Assembly: GCF_032452875.1 (NCBI RefSeq)
Contig: NC_083877.1
Coordinates: 50,517,724 to 50,581,723 of the forward strand
Length of the DNA: 64,000 bases
Reading direction: 5' to 3'
From: Bos javanicus
Taxonomy: Eukaryota > Chordata > Mammalia > Artiodactyla > Bovidae
The first letter of the stretch is position 1, and each line of letters begins with the position of its first letter. A program made the translations under genes and the position numbers. This document shows positions 31,830-42,520 of the stretch, piece by piece. The notes below the pieces were generated by a model, which did no database searches, was not told the DNA's origin, and worked only from the letters and a program-made list of their open reading frames with translations.

Positions 31830-32389
31830 TTGGGGGCCGGGTGGACAGATAAGGTTAGGTTTGTCTACGAAATAGGAAATAACCTGATTAAAAATCAACA
31901 AGGAGCTACTCTTGACAATCAAATGGGCTGGATTCAGTAGACTGCCAACAGAGTCAGTTCCTGAAGTCTCTTCTCTTCTGTGGTAACATGAGTGATGGGG
32001 AAGTTTAGCTGATGTGACTTTAGCATTAGGGTAATGACAGTTCTGCTGTGGATTTACAAGACAGGACTACTGTAACTAGAAGCACCTGTGACTAGACTTC
32101 TGGTGCCGTTCAGGTTCATCTCTATTCTAACGAGAATGAACATCACCACCCCAGTGACAACCCAGTAATGGCAGTCCTGGATCAGCGTGTTCAGTCATTT
32201 GGGTCTGTGAGTCATAATAGGAATATTGAGTTTACTTTTGATTTTGAGGAGGTAAATGTGTTTGTTAGAGCTATAGAAAAACCCAGAACTCATTTCCACT
32301 ACATCGGCCAATTCTTGGACATTGTAATCCTATCACACACTCTGTCTCACATGAGAAGTAGCAGCAATTAGGAGACTTTGAATTCTTTA
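31830..32389. other. Unassigned stretch
   Basis: No gene or repeat recognised. Confidence 0.4.
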
Positions 32390-32530
32390 CCCGTGACTTT
32401 GAGGCAGGTGATTTAACCCCTCTGAGAATACAGTTCGTCATCTGCATAATGGAAATAATGTGTACTTCTACTTCCAGTCACAGGGTTATTTGTGTGCTAA
32501 AAATGGCAAAGGAGGTAAAAGTTAAAGTAC
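32390..32530 (+). mobile_element. MIR fragment
   Basis: CCCGTGACTTTGAGGCAGGT, GATTTAACCCCTCTGAGAAT, CATCTGCATAATGGAAATAA, CACAGGGTTATTTGTGTGCT follow the MIR order on the plus strand. Confidence 0.6.
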
Positions 32531-32790
32531 TGTAAAATTGACAGGAACTTCTTGATTTAAATTAATTTTTACTCATTTGTCAGTTTTTTATTGAGAGCTT
32601 AGATTCTAGGCTAATGAAAGAGAGCTCTTAGCTTCATTCCATGTGAATTATCCCTGTGTTTTCCTTACTTTAAAATTAGTTTTTGTGTTTCCTTCCGCCC
32701 CTTTTGAGAATCACTATATCCTTCAATAATAAAATAGAGCTGCCAGTAGCGAAGTGAGGCTGTGAAATTATAGACTGGTAAAGCTGGAAC

Positions 32791-33058
32791 GCAGAGAAGG
32801 CAATGGCACCCCACTCCGGTACTCTTGCCTGGAAAATCCCATGGACGGAGGAGCCTGGAGGGCTGCAGTCCATGGGGTCGCTAAGAGTCGGACACAACCG
32901 AGCGACTTCACTTTCACTTTTCACTTTCATGCATTGGAGAAGGAAATGGCAACCCACTCCAGTGTTCTTGCCTGGAGAATCCCAGGGACGGGGGAGCCTG
33001 GTGGGCTGCCGTCTATGGGGTCGCACAGAGTCAGACACAACTGAAGCGACCTAGCAGC
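32791..33058 (+). mobile_element. Bov-A2 SINE, full length
   Basis: Exact 11-base TSD AAAGCTGGAAC (32780-32790, 33059-33069). Dimer of two BovA units: unit 1 AGAAGGCAATGGCACCCCAC to ACCGAGCGACTTCACTTTCA, a linker of CACTTTCA repeats ending TTCATGCATTGG, then unit 2 GAGAAGGAAATGGCAACCCA to TGAAGCGACCTAGCAGC. No tRNA head, so not Bov-tA. Confidence 0.97.
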
Positions 33059-33069
33059 AAAGCTGGAAC

Positions 33070-33717
33070 TAGCTAGCTGTGGGTGAAGAGAAAAGCAATT
33101 GGATTAAAATAACTCTCATCAAGTTGAAAATGACCAACAGGTCTAACTCCAATAGGATTATTTAAAACTTTTTTGACTGTTACTCTAAGTAAATTTCTAA
33201 TTGTGGAGGATATGATGCATTAACTTGGGACTCAAATTTCTTTCCAGCTCAGTGTTTTTGGGGATAAGGAAATGATGTGTCTGTACAGTTTTCCATTAAG
33301 GAACAATTTGGGGCTGACATTGACAATCAAATGGATTGCAATTTATCCAAGAGCAAGTCTCTCCCATCTTTTTCGTGCCATTTGTATAAACTGTACCCCC
33401 TCCTTCATCTCACCCTAAAATATGGGGGTGATCACTGGGTTCTAAGGCATTCCTCTTCTGACATGTTGCTGACCTCTAATTACACATATCAGAGTTCTTC
33501 CCTTAGCTTAGGGATGTGCTTCTATTAATTGTGGACTGGAGTTTGAAATGAAAGGTGGTTGTGATGTAATAGGCTTGCCACTTCTCCAGATATTTCAGTC
33601 TCCCCACAGTGCTTCCACAACATACTGAGCACCACGGTGGACTGTGCAAGGCCGCACGCATACCTTTGGGATTTTCCTTTTGGGATTTGGATTTCAATTT
33701 GTTCGTCTATGTCAGTC
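33070..33717. other. Unassigned stretch
   Basis: No gene or repeat recognised. Confidence 0.4.
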
Positions 33718-34205
33718 AACAAACTTCTTTAAAGAGTCAGCTAATAAATATTTTGGTAAACAATATGGTCTCTGTCAGAGAAGGCAGTGGCACCCCACTC
33801 CAATATTCTTGCCTGGAAAATCCCATGGATGAAGGAGCCTGGTAGGCTTCAGTCCATGGGGTCCCTGAGTTGGACATGACTAAGCGACTTCACTTTCACT
33901 TTTCACTTTCATGCGTTGGAGAAGGAAATGGCAACCCACTCCAGTGTTCTTGCCTGGAGAATCCCAGGGACAGGGGAGCCTGGTGGGCTGCCGTCTGTGC
34001 GGTTGCACAGAGTCGGACACGACTGCAGCGACTTAGCAGCAGCATGGTCTCTGTCACAGCTTCTCAAATCTGCCACTGTACGTGAAATCAGCCATAGAGA
34101 CTACATACATGAATGAGTGTGACTATGTTCTAATAAAACTATTTACAAAGATGAGCAGTGAGCCATTTGACTCACATCTTGAAATTTGCTGACCCCTGTT
34201 CTATA
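33718..34205 (+). mobile_element. Old hAT-type DNA transposon, interrupted
   Basis: AAACTTCTTTAAAGAGTCAG, CTAATAAATATTTTGGTAAA, then after a Bov-A2 CACAGCTTCTCAAATCTGCC, ACTATGTTCTAATAAAACTA, TTTACAAAGATGAGCAGTGA and TTTGCTGACCCCTG follow a common mammalian hAT fossil (CTATGTTCCAATAAAACTTT; GTTTGCCGACCCCTG end). I do not assign the exact subfamily. Confidence 0.65.
33778..34043 (+). mobile_element. Bov-A2 SINE, full length
   Basis: Exact 13-base TSD ATGGTCTCTGTCA (33765-33777, 34044-34056). Both BovA units and the CACTTTCA linker are present; unit 1 has lost a few bases near GGGGTCCCTGAGTTGGACAT. Sits inside the hAT fossil. Confidence 0.97.
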
Positions 34206-34359
34206 CCCTTCCACAAAGATAGAACAGATGCACTTATAACATTAAACACAATTCATTTATTAATTTGGGGGTATTAATTTGTAAATATCCTAACATTGAC
34301 TCAAAAATTTTTTAGGAACTTACCTGCAAAAGACTATAACAGTATTATTTCTTTACACT

Positions 34360-35212
34360 GTACATTTGACGGTTGAACAAAATGGGTTTGAACTGCATGG
34401 GTTCATTTACAGTATGTGAAATGTATATATATTTTCCATTAATATATATATTGGAAACATTATTTTGAGATTTGTGACAATTTGAAAAAGTTTGCAGATG
34501 AACTACCTAGCCCATAAATTTCAAAAAAAATTTTTTAAAGTTAGGTATGTCATAAAGACATAAAATATAGATAATAGAATATTTTATCATTTACTGCTAT
34601 AAAATATACATGAATCTATTATAAAAAGTTAAAATTTATCAAAATTTATGCACACACTTACAGACCATACATGTGCCATTTACACTTGAGAGAACTATAA
34701 AAAAAGATGCTATATTCAATCATAACTTCATAAAATTAACTGTAGCATAGGCTGTACTGTTGTAATAATTTTGTAGCCAATGTTAATCCACTGTTTATGG
34801 GTAACAGGTAAGGCTTCCAGTCAACAGTAGACTGCTGCTGCTGCTAAGTCGCCTCAGTCGTGTCCGACTCTGTGTGACCCCATAGACGGCAGCCCACCAG
34901 GCTCCCCCGTCCCTGGGATTCTCCAGGCAAGAACACTGGAGTGGGTTGCCATTTCCTTCTCCAATGCATGAAAGTGAAAAGTGAAAGTGAAGTTGCTGAG
35001 TCTTGTCCGACTCTTATCGACCCCATGGACTGTGGCCTACCAGGCTCCTCTGTCTATGGGATTCTCCAGGCAAGAACACTGGAGTGGGTTGCCGTTTCCT
35101 TCTCCAAACAGTAGGCTATTCCCAGTTAATTTGATGGGGTTGGGGGAGGGAGTGAAAAGTTGTATGTGGATTTTTGACTGTGCAGGGGTCAGTACCCCTA
35201 ACCCCCGAGTGT
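34360..35212 (+). mobile_element. Old Tigger-like DNA transposon, interrupted
   Basis: Left part GACGGTTGAACAAAATGGGT, TTGAACTGCATGGGTTCATT; right part GGATTTTTGACTGTGCAGGG, GTCAGTACCCCTAACCCCCG. These are the ends of a frequent mammalian element (TTGAACAACxxGGGTTTGAA ... CCCCTAACCCCC). The AT-rich middle includes TGTACTGTTGTAATAATTTT, as in Tigger. A Bov-A2 sits at 34831-35106. Confidence 0.6.
34831..35106 (-). mobile_element. Bov-A2 SINE, full length
   Basis: AACAGTAG at 34823-34830 and 35107-35114 is the TSD. The minus-strand dimer starts with (GCT)n: ACTGCTGCTGCTGCTAAGTC, unit 2 reversed, linker TGCATGAAAGTGAAAAGTGA, unit 1 reversed to CGTTTCCTTCTCC. Confidence 0.96.
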
Positions 35213-36394
35213 GTAAGGCCTGGCTATGGATTTTAGGACTGTTTACTTTTTTCAAGTATTTACTTTTCCTCAGATACTTTCTCAAGTATTTACTTTTCTA
35301 TGTGCTTAGCCTAGCATTTTTCATGCTGCAGTGTCATTTTAAGTTAAGGGCATGGACCTAAGTCCAGCTATATACTATTCAGCCAGAAACTGGTAAAAGG
35401 AAGAGTGAAAAAGGTTTGAGAGAGAAAAGTTAACCTTAAATGATCCTTGAAGTCAGCATCAGATACCTTGAGAAAGAATCCACCACTGCTTGATTTATAA
35501 GATCTTCAATTATAGTTCTTTGATTCTTAACCTTAAAAAAAGAATTCTACTGCAACCATTTCAAGCCATGTGGAATATCTATTACTGCTTAGGAATTTAC
35601 TGTGGTTTTTCATTGATCGCAGCCCCAGACTCTGGAATATGTATTAATTTATTTGGGCACAGAGTACAGGAATCCACATGCAAACTAAAGCGAACTTTCT
35701 GCTGAAACAGAATATTGAAGCTGGGAATGATTAATTCTTCAAAAACGAACCATTGGCATGAATAAATATTGAATTCAAGATGGTTATTTTAGGGAGTGTG
35801 CTTTTTAAAGTACGGAGGTATTCTAACCAACTTCCCATTTGAAAGGGAGGGTATGTTCCCCCCATGAACAATATTTGTTTAGCATCATTAGTAAATTATT
35901 AATCTGCATTCCAGTGTTACATGTTTGAAATACCAGTCCTGCCTGTCTGTGCTGCATTTGATCTCATTAATCAGGAGAGTGTTCTGGGAAGAGAGGGAAT
36001 GACTGTGGTTTGCTCTTTTAAAGACCTTAAGATAGAATCAAAAGGCCTTGGTTATACAGGAAGGAGGCCCGTCTAGTGCTTGACAGCTGGCAGTTTTCCA
36101 TATCGAGTCATGTGATGCCATGAACTTGGAAGGAACACTAGATTGTGGGAAAGTTTGGGTGGGCTTCCTCCTCCCTCTGATTTGCAGATGTCCTAGAAAG
36201 TCCTTCAAAGTGTTTCTGCAGCTCTTTTGAACAGATGTCAAAATCTCTTTTGGTTTGGAGCTACCCCAGATATTTATATTCTTTGGTCCATTTTCTTCCA
36301 ACTGTGCATATATAGGGTTGCTATTGGGGCATCTAATGAATTGGACTGGTAATAAGATTCCAGGGAGCCCTGCCTCTGGCTCCACACCACTTCC
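35213..36394. other. Unassigned stretch
   Basis: About 1.2 kb without a recognised gene or repeat. The longest frame is 115 codons on the minus strand (36038-36385), no domain. The AT-rich part at 35480-35780 is free of known repeats. Confidence 0.4.
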
Positions 36395-36500
36395 TAACTA
36401 TGGCACAGTGGGTGGGTCACTTATTCTCTCTGGTTCCCTCACTGAAGGAGGTTACATCACAGTGAGTATGTACATCACAGTGTTGTTTGAGGGTTAAAAG
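36395..36500 (+). mobile_element. MIR fragment
   Basis: TTCCTAACTATGGCACAGTG, GTCACTTATTCTCTCTGGTT, CCCTCACTGAAGGAGGTTAC resemble MIR (TGGGTxACTTAxxCTCTCTG). Weak; a CATCACAGTG-containing stretch is duplicated at 36453-36482. Confidence 0.45.
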
Positions 36501-36529
36501 GAATAACTTATTTTGGCACTGAGGTTTCC

Positions 36530-36660
36530 TCCACTAGAATGTAAGCTTCTGGGGGAAGCCGTATTCTCAATGCCCATAGCAGTGCCTGGCACACAGTAGG
36601 AGTTCAGTAAATATCTGATGAATAAATTAATACTGAGCACTCAGTAAATGTTAGTTATTA
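36530..36660 (+). mobile_element. L2 3' end
   Basis: CCACTAGAATGTAAGCTTCT, CAATGCCCATAGCAGTGCCT, GGCACACAGTAGGAGTTCAG, TAAATATCTGATGAATAAAT: a clear L2 3' terminus. TGAGCACTCAGTAAATGTTA repeats the end motif. Confidence 0.75.
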
Positions 36661-36779
36661 TAGTCATTATTGAAAATATTCTCATTCTTATTATTACTTA
36701 TCTTAGCCTCACATTTAAATGTCATTTTGAGTCCCTCCTTACCGTCTGCTGATGACAGGAACCTTGATGAAGCAGCTGT

Positions 36780-37320
36780 GGTGTTAGCACAGTGCTGGGT
36801 TCGGATCCTGATCTGCCCTATGTGCAAAGTTGCTTAATCTCTCTGAGCTAGTTTCTTCATCTGTCAGTTCAGTTCAGTCGCTCAGTCGTGTCTGACTCTT
36901 TGCGACCCTGTGGACTGCAGCTTGCCAGGCTTCCCTGTCCATCACTAACTCCTGGAGCTTGCTCAAACTCACATCCATCGAGTCGGTGATGCCACCCAAC
37001 CATCTCATCCTCTGTCGTCCCCTTCTCCTCTTGCCTTCAATCTTTCCCAGCATCAGGGTCTTTTCCAGTGAATCAGTTCTTTGCATCAGGTGGCCAAAGT
37101 ATTGGAGTTTCAGCTTCAGTATCAGTCCTTCCAATGGACATTCAGGACTGATTTCCTTTAGGATGGACTGGTTGGATCTCCTTGCAGTCCAAGGGACTCT
37201 CAAGAGTCTTCTCCAACACCACAGTTCAAAAACATCAATTCTTCAGTGCTCAGCTTTCTTTATAGTCCAACTCTCACATCTATAAATGGGGATAATGGTG
37301 CCCTCTCAAGAATTTAAGTG
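36780..37320 (+). mobile_element. MIR SINE, interrupted by BovB
   Basis: TTGCTTAATCTCTCTGAGCT, AGTTTCTTCATCTG (to 36863), then after the BovB ATAAATGGGGATAATGGTGC (from about 37282). Joined in order these read as a normal MIR core, so the BovB landed in the TCATCTGTAAAATGGGGATAA-like part. Confidence 0.75.
36865..37276 (-). mobile_element. BovB LINE 3' end
   Basis: Tail CAGTTCAGTTCAGTCGCTCA to CAACTCTCACAT on the minus-strand element, about 410 bases. The 109-codon minus frame 36874-37203 reads the C-terminal part: MRVPWTARRSNQSILKEISP, RRRRGRQRMRWLGG, VAKSQTRLSD. CATCTGT / CATCTAT on the two sides (36858-36864, 37277-37283) is a probable 7-base TSD. Confidence 0.94.
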
Positions 37321-38524
37321 TGTGCTTTATCTCTGCCTTTGTTTTCTTGAATATATGGTCATAAACAATCTAGTACTTGCTCCATTTCTTGGATGTTCAC
37401 ATGCCCTACTGCTTAATCCTGGAGGCACTATAGACTCCACACTGGAGCCCACTGTAGATTGCCCAGTGTATGGAGGTCTAATGAAGTCCTTTCCCTGGGA
37501 AGAGCCGTGTTGAGATTTGTCTCAAGTGGCCAGGGATTTGTCTCTCCACCTGGCTCAAAATATCTGTGTTTGGATCAGACTCATCTCTGGGCAGCTGAAA
37601 TTGTGTATGTCCTTTCAATTTCCATGATTTGTGTTCATAAGATACTGACAATAATGCTACTTCACATTCTGTGGGTTGGAGAGATACAAAAAATACCACC
37701 ACCTCTAGGGGTTCCCAGAGGTTGTAAAATGAAGTTTCTCACACCCTTCCCAAAACGTCTGGTCAACGTCTGACCAATCATCAACCCAGTGCAGGTCGGT
37801 TCCTCTCAGAGCCTAAAGTCTTGATAGTTTGAGCCTGGAAATGGGATCAAGTTCTCTTCCCTCCTACAGAATCTTTCATCCAGGCCACACTCTGGGAGGT
37901 AGCCTATGTCCAAGTTGAAGCCACTTCGCCAGTGTTAGCAAATGCCCGGCTCTGCTCCTACCTCTGATCTTTGGTTTGAGCAAAGGCCGAATTCCACAAG
38001 GCCTTTTAGTGCCTGATTAATACCCAGGGGTGAACTTTCTCTCACCCTCTTTGTTGATATCTATCACCTGGACCTTCCTGCTGGGAATAGTGTGACAGAA
38101 TCGGACATCATCACAGCTGCTCCTGTTGGAACCAGCCCATCACCCCGCAGTCCTGCCACCCCGCTTCCTCTCCTTCAGAGGTAGGAACCTCCGAGAGGCT
38201 TTGCCCTCTCCTCCTCTGCCTCCTTTCAGCAGGGGGTGAGCTTCCACACTTTTGTCTGAAGTGCCCATGCTGTAGAACCCACCCCCTCCCCTCTCAAGAC
38301 AGCTCGCATGTGCTGGGGAGGGGCAGGGAAGAGGATGTCCCTGTGGCTAACATTCCTTTGTCCACTGGCCCAGGATGTGTCTAGAAATGGCAGCCCTCCC
38401 AGCCTTTCCCTGACTTCACTCTTTTCGCACCCCTCATGTCCCGCCATCAGCCCACCTTCTTCTGCTTATAAAGACACCGCAAATCTGACAGCTCTGTTAT
38501 CACTCCCTGGCTGCCACCCTAATT
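37321..38524. other. Unassigned stretch
   Basis: About 1.2 kb. The 38080-38460 part is GC-richer and C/T-rich but has too few CpG for an island. Frames of 73-104 codons have no domain. Confidence 0.4.
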
Positions 38525-38612
38525 CATAGACCATCATTTCTCAGCTAGAATGCTGTAGGATATTTCTAACTGGTCTTTCTGCCTCCATACTTGTCCTCCT
38601 AAATTTTCCAGA
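38525..38612 (+). mobile_element. L2 fragment
   Basis: CATTTCTCAGCTAGAATGCT, TATTTCTAACTGGTCTTTCT, GCCTCCATACTTGTCCTCCT match the L2 stretch with CCTAACTGGTCTCCCTGCCT. Interrupted by a CHR SINE. Confidence 0.7.
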
Positions 38613-38614
38613 GT

Positions 38615-38923
38615 GTATTTTTTTTTTTAATAATTTTATTTATTTTTGGCTGTGCTGCGTCTTCGTTACTGTGATGGCTTTTCTCCAGTTGCAATGAGGG
38701 ATGTTCTCTTTAGTTGTGGTGTATGAGCTTTCTCACTGCGGTGGCCACTCCTGTGGTAGCAGATGGGCTCCAGGGTTCCTGGGCTCTAGAGCACAGTCTC
38801 AATAGTTGTGGCGCACAGACTCAGTTGTTCCACAGCATGTAGAATATTCCTGGATCAGGGATTGAACCCATGTCTTCTGCCTTAGCAGACAGATTCTTTG
38901 TCTCAGAGCCACCAGGAAGGCTC
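38615..38923 (-). mobile_element. CHR-type tRNA SINE, long form
   Basis: CCAGAGT at 38608-38614 and 38924-38930 is the TSD. Minus strand: poly-T, TTTATTTTTGGCTGTGCTGC, GTCTTCGTTACTGTGATGGC, CTCTAGAGCACAGTCTCAAT, GGATCAGGGATTGAACCCAT, CAGAGCCACCAGGAAGGC. Confidence 0.94.
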
Positions 38924-38994
38924 CCAGAGTATACTCTTTTTACAGTAAATAAATGCAAGTATTTATATAATGCTTACAGTGTGCCCGTATATGA

Positions 38995-39308
38995 GTAATA
39001 CTTAGGACTAGATTTCCTTAAAAATTTTACAAAATGACATAGGTGAACAGGCATTGAGTTTAGCAGTGCAGGGCAGTGACCCGGGGCTGCACTCGTATTG
39101 GGTGCATGGGGATGTGAGGCAGACCCTTGTCCCTCAGAAGATGAAGGACAAGACTGGGGACTCCCACATAGAGCTGTATGCTCCATGAAAGAGTGAAGTG
39201 GAAAAACAGCTTCCCCTGCAAAGGGAGGTGATACCACCATGGCTGTGGTAGTTCCTTTTCCTACTGAGACTCCATGCAGTAAGCTTCCCCAACACAAGTT
39301 CCAGTTCC
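38995..39308. other. Unassigned stretch
   Basis: No gene or repeat recognised. Confidence 0.4.
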
Positions 39309-39493
39309 TAAGGGTTGTTGTTTAGTCACTAAATTGTGGCCTGCCAGGCTCCTCTGCCATGGGATTTCCCAGGCAAGAATACTGGAGTGGGTTGCCATTT
39401 CCTTCTGCAGGGGGTCTTCCTGACCTACGGATTGAATCTGGGTCTCCTGCATTGGCAGGCGGGTTCTTTACCACTGGGCCACCAAGGAAGCCC
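39309..39493 (-). mobile_element. Bov-tA SINE, shortened
   Basis: Reverse copy: GGGTTGTTGTTTAGTCACTA, GGCCTGCCAGGCTCCTCTGC, GTGGGTTGCCATTTCCTTCT, ACCACTGGGCCACCAAGGAA. Between TTTAGTCACTAAATTG and TGGCCTGCCAGG the usual GTGTCxGACTCTTTGCGACC part is missing. Confidence 0.92.
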
Positions 39494-39589
39494 TGTGTGT
39501 AGATGATTGCTGAATCCCAGTGCTTATAACCTTCCTGCTGTCCTCCTCTTTACTCTCTGAGGAGTTCCCTGACTTGCTGTCTTACAAAC

Positions 39590-39660
39590 CCTTTTTACAT
39601 CGATGGGAAGTGGGCAGAATCTGAGCCACTCAGCCAGTAAGAGGTGGACTCTCAACTGGA
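39590..39660 (-). mobile_element. MIR fragment
   Basis: TCTGAGCCACTCAGCCAGTA, AGAGGTGGACTCTCAACTGG resemble the inverted MIR 5' part. Weak. Confidence 0.4.
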
Positions 39661-39780
39661 TGCGTTGGAATCATTTTCCAGTGTCCTTTCTAGCATATTG
39701 GTGAAGGGAGGAGTTTATGCAGTGATCATATCTTTAATTAAAGCGTAGATATAAAATAAACAAGTAGCAGTGAATATTTT

Positions 39781-39927
39781 ATTATTATTATTTAATTTTA
39801 GATTCTTTTTCTTTTGTGGCCACACTGTGTGGCTTACAGGATTTTAGTTCCTCTGACCAGGGATTGAACCTGGGCCCTTGGCAGTGAAAACACCAAGTCC
39901 TAACCACTGGACCAGCAGGAAACTCCT
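39781..39927 (-). mobile_element. CHR-type tRNA SINE, short form
   Basis: TCTTTTGTGGCCACACTGTG, TGGCTTACAGGATTTTAGTT, CCAGGGATTGAACCTGGGCC, AACCACTGGACCAGCAGGAA, minus strand, AT-rich tail at 39775-39800. Confidence 0.92.
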
Positions 39928-40469
39928 AGCAATGCATATTTTAACACAAAAGCAAGGTCCATAGACAAAATCAGAAGGATAAAATCAGTAAAATGTAAAT
40001 CTGTTGTGTAAGATTGTGTAGGAATCATTTAGACTCAGAGAATTATTTAAAAACCAATAGATATCACTAGCTGATGTGATGTTGAAAAACATCTTGTGAC
40101 TTTAAGTTGGAAGTTGGGTTCAGTCTGACCACCCAACTAATTCTGTGCAATTTTCCAGAGGAAGTGAGAATTATTTGTGTACTGAGAGAAATACATAGCC
40201 ATCTGGGTTTTTCTTTTTTCCATATAAGCACCTGATAATAAAAAAGTATACCCAGTAGAAGAGGAATGAGATCTTTGAGGTTGATGAGAGTTTGGTGTTT
40301 AAAGTATCTGAGACCATGAAGAACGTGTGGTGAAATTTCTTCCTGTTTCTTTGGAAGTTCCAGTTGTTTTGCTTTGAGAAGATTCTTGATGCTTCCACAT
40401 TCTGATTTCCTGGATGGCCCTGGTCACAGGTCACAGAGGTCAGAGCTGGAAAAGGTTGTGAGGGTCCAT
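39928..40469. other. Unassigned stretch
   Basis: No gene or repeat recognised. The 135-codon minus frame at 40171-40578 has no domain. Confidence 0.4.
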
Positions 40470-40580
40470 CCATGTCCCCCATTTGACAGGAGAGAGGATC
40501 AAGGCCAGATACCGGGAGTTCAAAAACTTGCCTAAGCTGATGCAGGGTCAGGACAGATGTGGTGAAAACAGACACCAAGC
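40470..40580 (-). mobile_element. MIR fragment
   Basis: TGTCCCCCATTTGACAGGAG, AGAGGATCAAGGCCAGATAC, AAACTTGCCTAAGCTGATGC: inverted MIR order (CCCCATTTTACAGATGAGG ... TTGCCCAAGGTCA). Confidence 0.5.
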
Positions 40581-40705
40581 TTCCTCACTCAGCAGCTTTC
40601 CCCCAGCCTCGATCAGTTTAATGTTAACTAATTTTACTAATTTACCAAAAAATAAGGAAGGTATAATAGGTTAGCTTTAAAAATGACTATTAGTATGCTT
40701 TCATG

Positions 40706-40973
40706 GAGAAGGCAATGGCACCCCACTCCGGTACTCTTGCCTGGAAAATCCCATGGACAGAGGAGCCTGGTGGGCTGCAGTCCATGGGGTCTCTAAGAGT
40801 CGGATAGACTGAGCGACTTCACTTTCATTTTTCCACTTTCATGCATTGGAGAAGGAAATGGCAACCCACTCCAGGGTTCTTGCCTGGAGAATCCCAGGGA
40901 CGGGGGAGCCTGGTGGGCTGCTGTCTATGGGGTCGTGAAGAGTCGGCCATGACTGAAGCGACTTAGCAGCAGC
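40706..40973 (+). mobile_element. Bov-A2 SINE, full length
   Basis: Exact 14-base TSD AGTATGCTTTCATG (40692-40705, 40974-40987). Both BovA units present, linker TTCACTTTCATTTTTCCACT; ends CGACTTAGCAGCAGC. Confidence 0.97.
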
Positions 40974-40987
40974 AGTATGCTTTCATG

Positions 40988-41564
40988 TTAAGAAGCCTAC
41001 AAAGTGATTGGACATGTACATCTTAGTACCTGTTTTCTAAAGGCTGTATTACCAGATTGCACTGTCAAGACACTAGGAAATCCGAGTTGAAATGGTAAAT
41101 CGTCTCCACTCATGGTTTCTCTGGATGCTGGGTGCTGGTCAGCTGATCTCACACCCTGCTGACTGGGACTCACTACAGGAATTTAAGGCCTTCAGTCAAG
41201 CTTTGATCGTTTCCACAAAATCCCTGGTTATGTAATTTGGAGATTTTTTTCCCCCCTAATAGAAAAGGAAAACTGAATTAGTTTAGATTGTGAAACCCTG
41301 CTGAAAGGGGAAGATATTAATAATTCTCCAGGCTAAAGTCGTATCTTTGTAAAAAGTCTTAGAATGCTAAAAATAAAAGCAAATCCAAGAATTATTTTAA
41401 ACTTGTAACTTGCAGTTGAAATAACCTGGATTCTCCTCAAGACCTTCCTTGCTCCTTGATAGAAGTAAAGCCCTAGGAATCTTTTAACATCTTTAGGATA
41501 TAAGACTCCTTCTTAGTCTGAAAGTTTACTCAGCAGTCAGACCGAAGCAGGTGCAACACTTGGG
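40988..41564. other. Unassigned stretch
   Basis: No gene or repeat recognised. Confidence 0.4.
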
Positions 41565-41680
41565 CATTCGTTCAACCAATAATTCTGAGGCTCTGCTCTG
41601 TGTTGCTTTCTGTGTGAGTTGCTCAGATAGGAATAAACAGTCAGGACATAGCTCTCATCTACCTGGGCTTCAGGGAGAAC
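41565..41680 (-). mobile_element. Possible L2 3' end
   Basis: GGGCATTCGTTCAACCAATA, ATTCTGAGGCTCTGCTCTGT, ATAGGAATAAACAGTCAGGA resemble the reversed L2 terminus (CATTCAACAAATATTTATTG...). Weak. Confidence 0.45.
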
Positions 41681-41912
41681 ACTCATGGTTTGGGGAACTT
41701 GGGGAACTCTGTGTGTCTGCATCTCTGAGATGCTTCTTCCCCACTTCTCACCTTGAACCAACCCAGATTCTCCATTCTCCTGATCGCTCCCCTAAACCTG
41801 CCAAATTCCCAAGACAAGACATCCTGATTACCTAAGACTATTCTCTCTTACTCAACTCAGGATTAAACTTTTTTTTTCCTTTTAAAATCTTCAGCTCTTC
41901 TATCACAGTTCT

Positions 41913-42034
41913 TTTATTATTATTATTAGGCCATGTTGCGTGGCTTGCAGAATCTTGGTTCCCTAACCAGGGATCGAACCGAGGCCTGCAGCAGTGAAAG
42001 TGCTGAGTCCTACTAGGCCTCTAGGGAATCCCCT
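41913..42034 (-). mobile_element. CHR-type tRNA SINE, short form
   Basis: ATTATTATTATTAGGCCATG, TTGCGTGGCTTGCAGAATCT, CAGGGATCGAACCGAGGCCT, GGCCTCTAGGGAATCCCCT, minus strand. The B-box region GGTTCGATCCC (reverse) is intact. Confidence 0.9.
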
Positions 42035-42170
42035 ACAATTCAGCTTTTAACTTATTTGACCAGTACTTGCATTTTTGTGTGTTCACAGTCTAGGGACACT
42101 GCGTAGTAAGTTTAGTGTGGGTTTTCTAATGGTTTGGATGTCATTTACTCTGCCTCATTGTCCACATAGA

Positions 42171-42290
42171 TATATGTACTTGTCTAACTTTGTACTGTGT
42201 TCTTTGATCTCAGAAAATATAGTTACTCTGCTTTCTCCCAACCAAGCCTTCTTTTCCCATTTATCATTTGTAGCCAACATGGGTCCTGTC
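42171..42290 (+). repeat. Local direct duplication, copy 1
   Basis: This 120-base segment recurs 350 bases downstream (42521-42640), about 84% identical by eye, most differences being transitions. Shared blocks include CTGTGTTCTTT, CTCAGAAAAT, TTATCATTTGTAGCCAAC and TGGGTCCTG. Not a family I recognise. Confidence 0.8.
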
Positions 42291-42408
42291 TTTTCCCACT
42301 ATCTTTTCGAGTCTTTTTCACTTTTATAACCTCAGCCAGTGTGTCAGACTTGGTGATGTTGAAGCCAAGCTATGAACTCTATGAAGAAAATAAGGTGGTT
42401 GACATTAT

Positions 42409-42517
42409 ACTGGAGTGGGTAGTCTTCCCTTCTCCAGGGGATCTTCCTGACCCAGGGATTGAATCTGGGTCTCCTGAATTGCAGGCAGATTTTTTACTGA
42501 GCCACGAGGGAAACCCT
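42409..42517 (-). mobile_element. Bov-tA SINE, truncated
   Basis: Only the head and early body remain: ACTGGAGTGGGTAGTCTTCC, CTTCTCCAGGGGATCTTCCT, CAGGGATTGAATCTGGGTCT, GAGCCACGAGGGAAACCCTA. It ends within a few bases of copy 2 of the local duplication. Confidence 0.9.
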
Positions 42518-42520
42518 AGG

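Noticed and set aside
32791..34043. CRISPR-like array of regularly spaced repeats
   Set aside because: The repeated GGCAACCCACTCCAG-type words are the two units of Bov-A2 SINEs. Spacing is irregular, each copy has its own TSD, and the genome is a ruminant.
36038..36385. 115-codon minus-strand frame as a gene
   Set aside because: No recognised family and no splice or promoter context. I left it as unassigned DNA.
38080..38470. CpG island or promoter
   Set aside because: GC-rich by local standards, but very few CpG dinucleotides and no transcript structure recognisable.
40171..40578. 135-codon minus-strand frame
   Set aside because: No domain or signal peptide, and it overlaps a MIR fragment. 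Of a length expected by chance in 64 kb.
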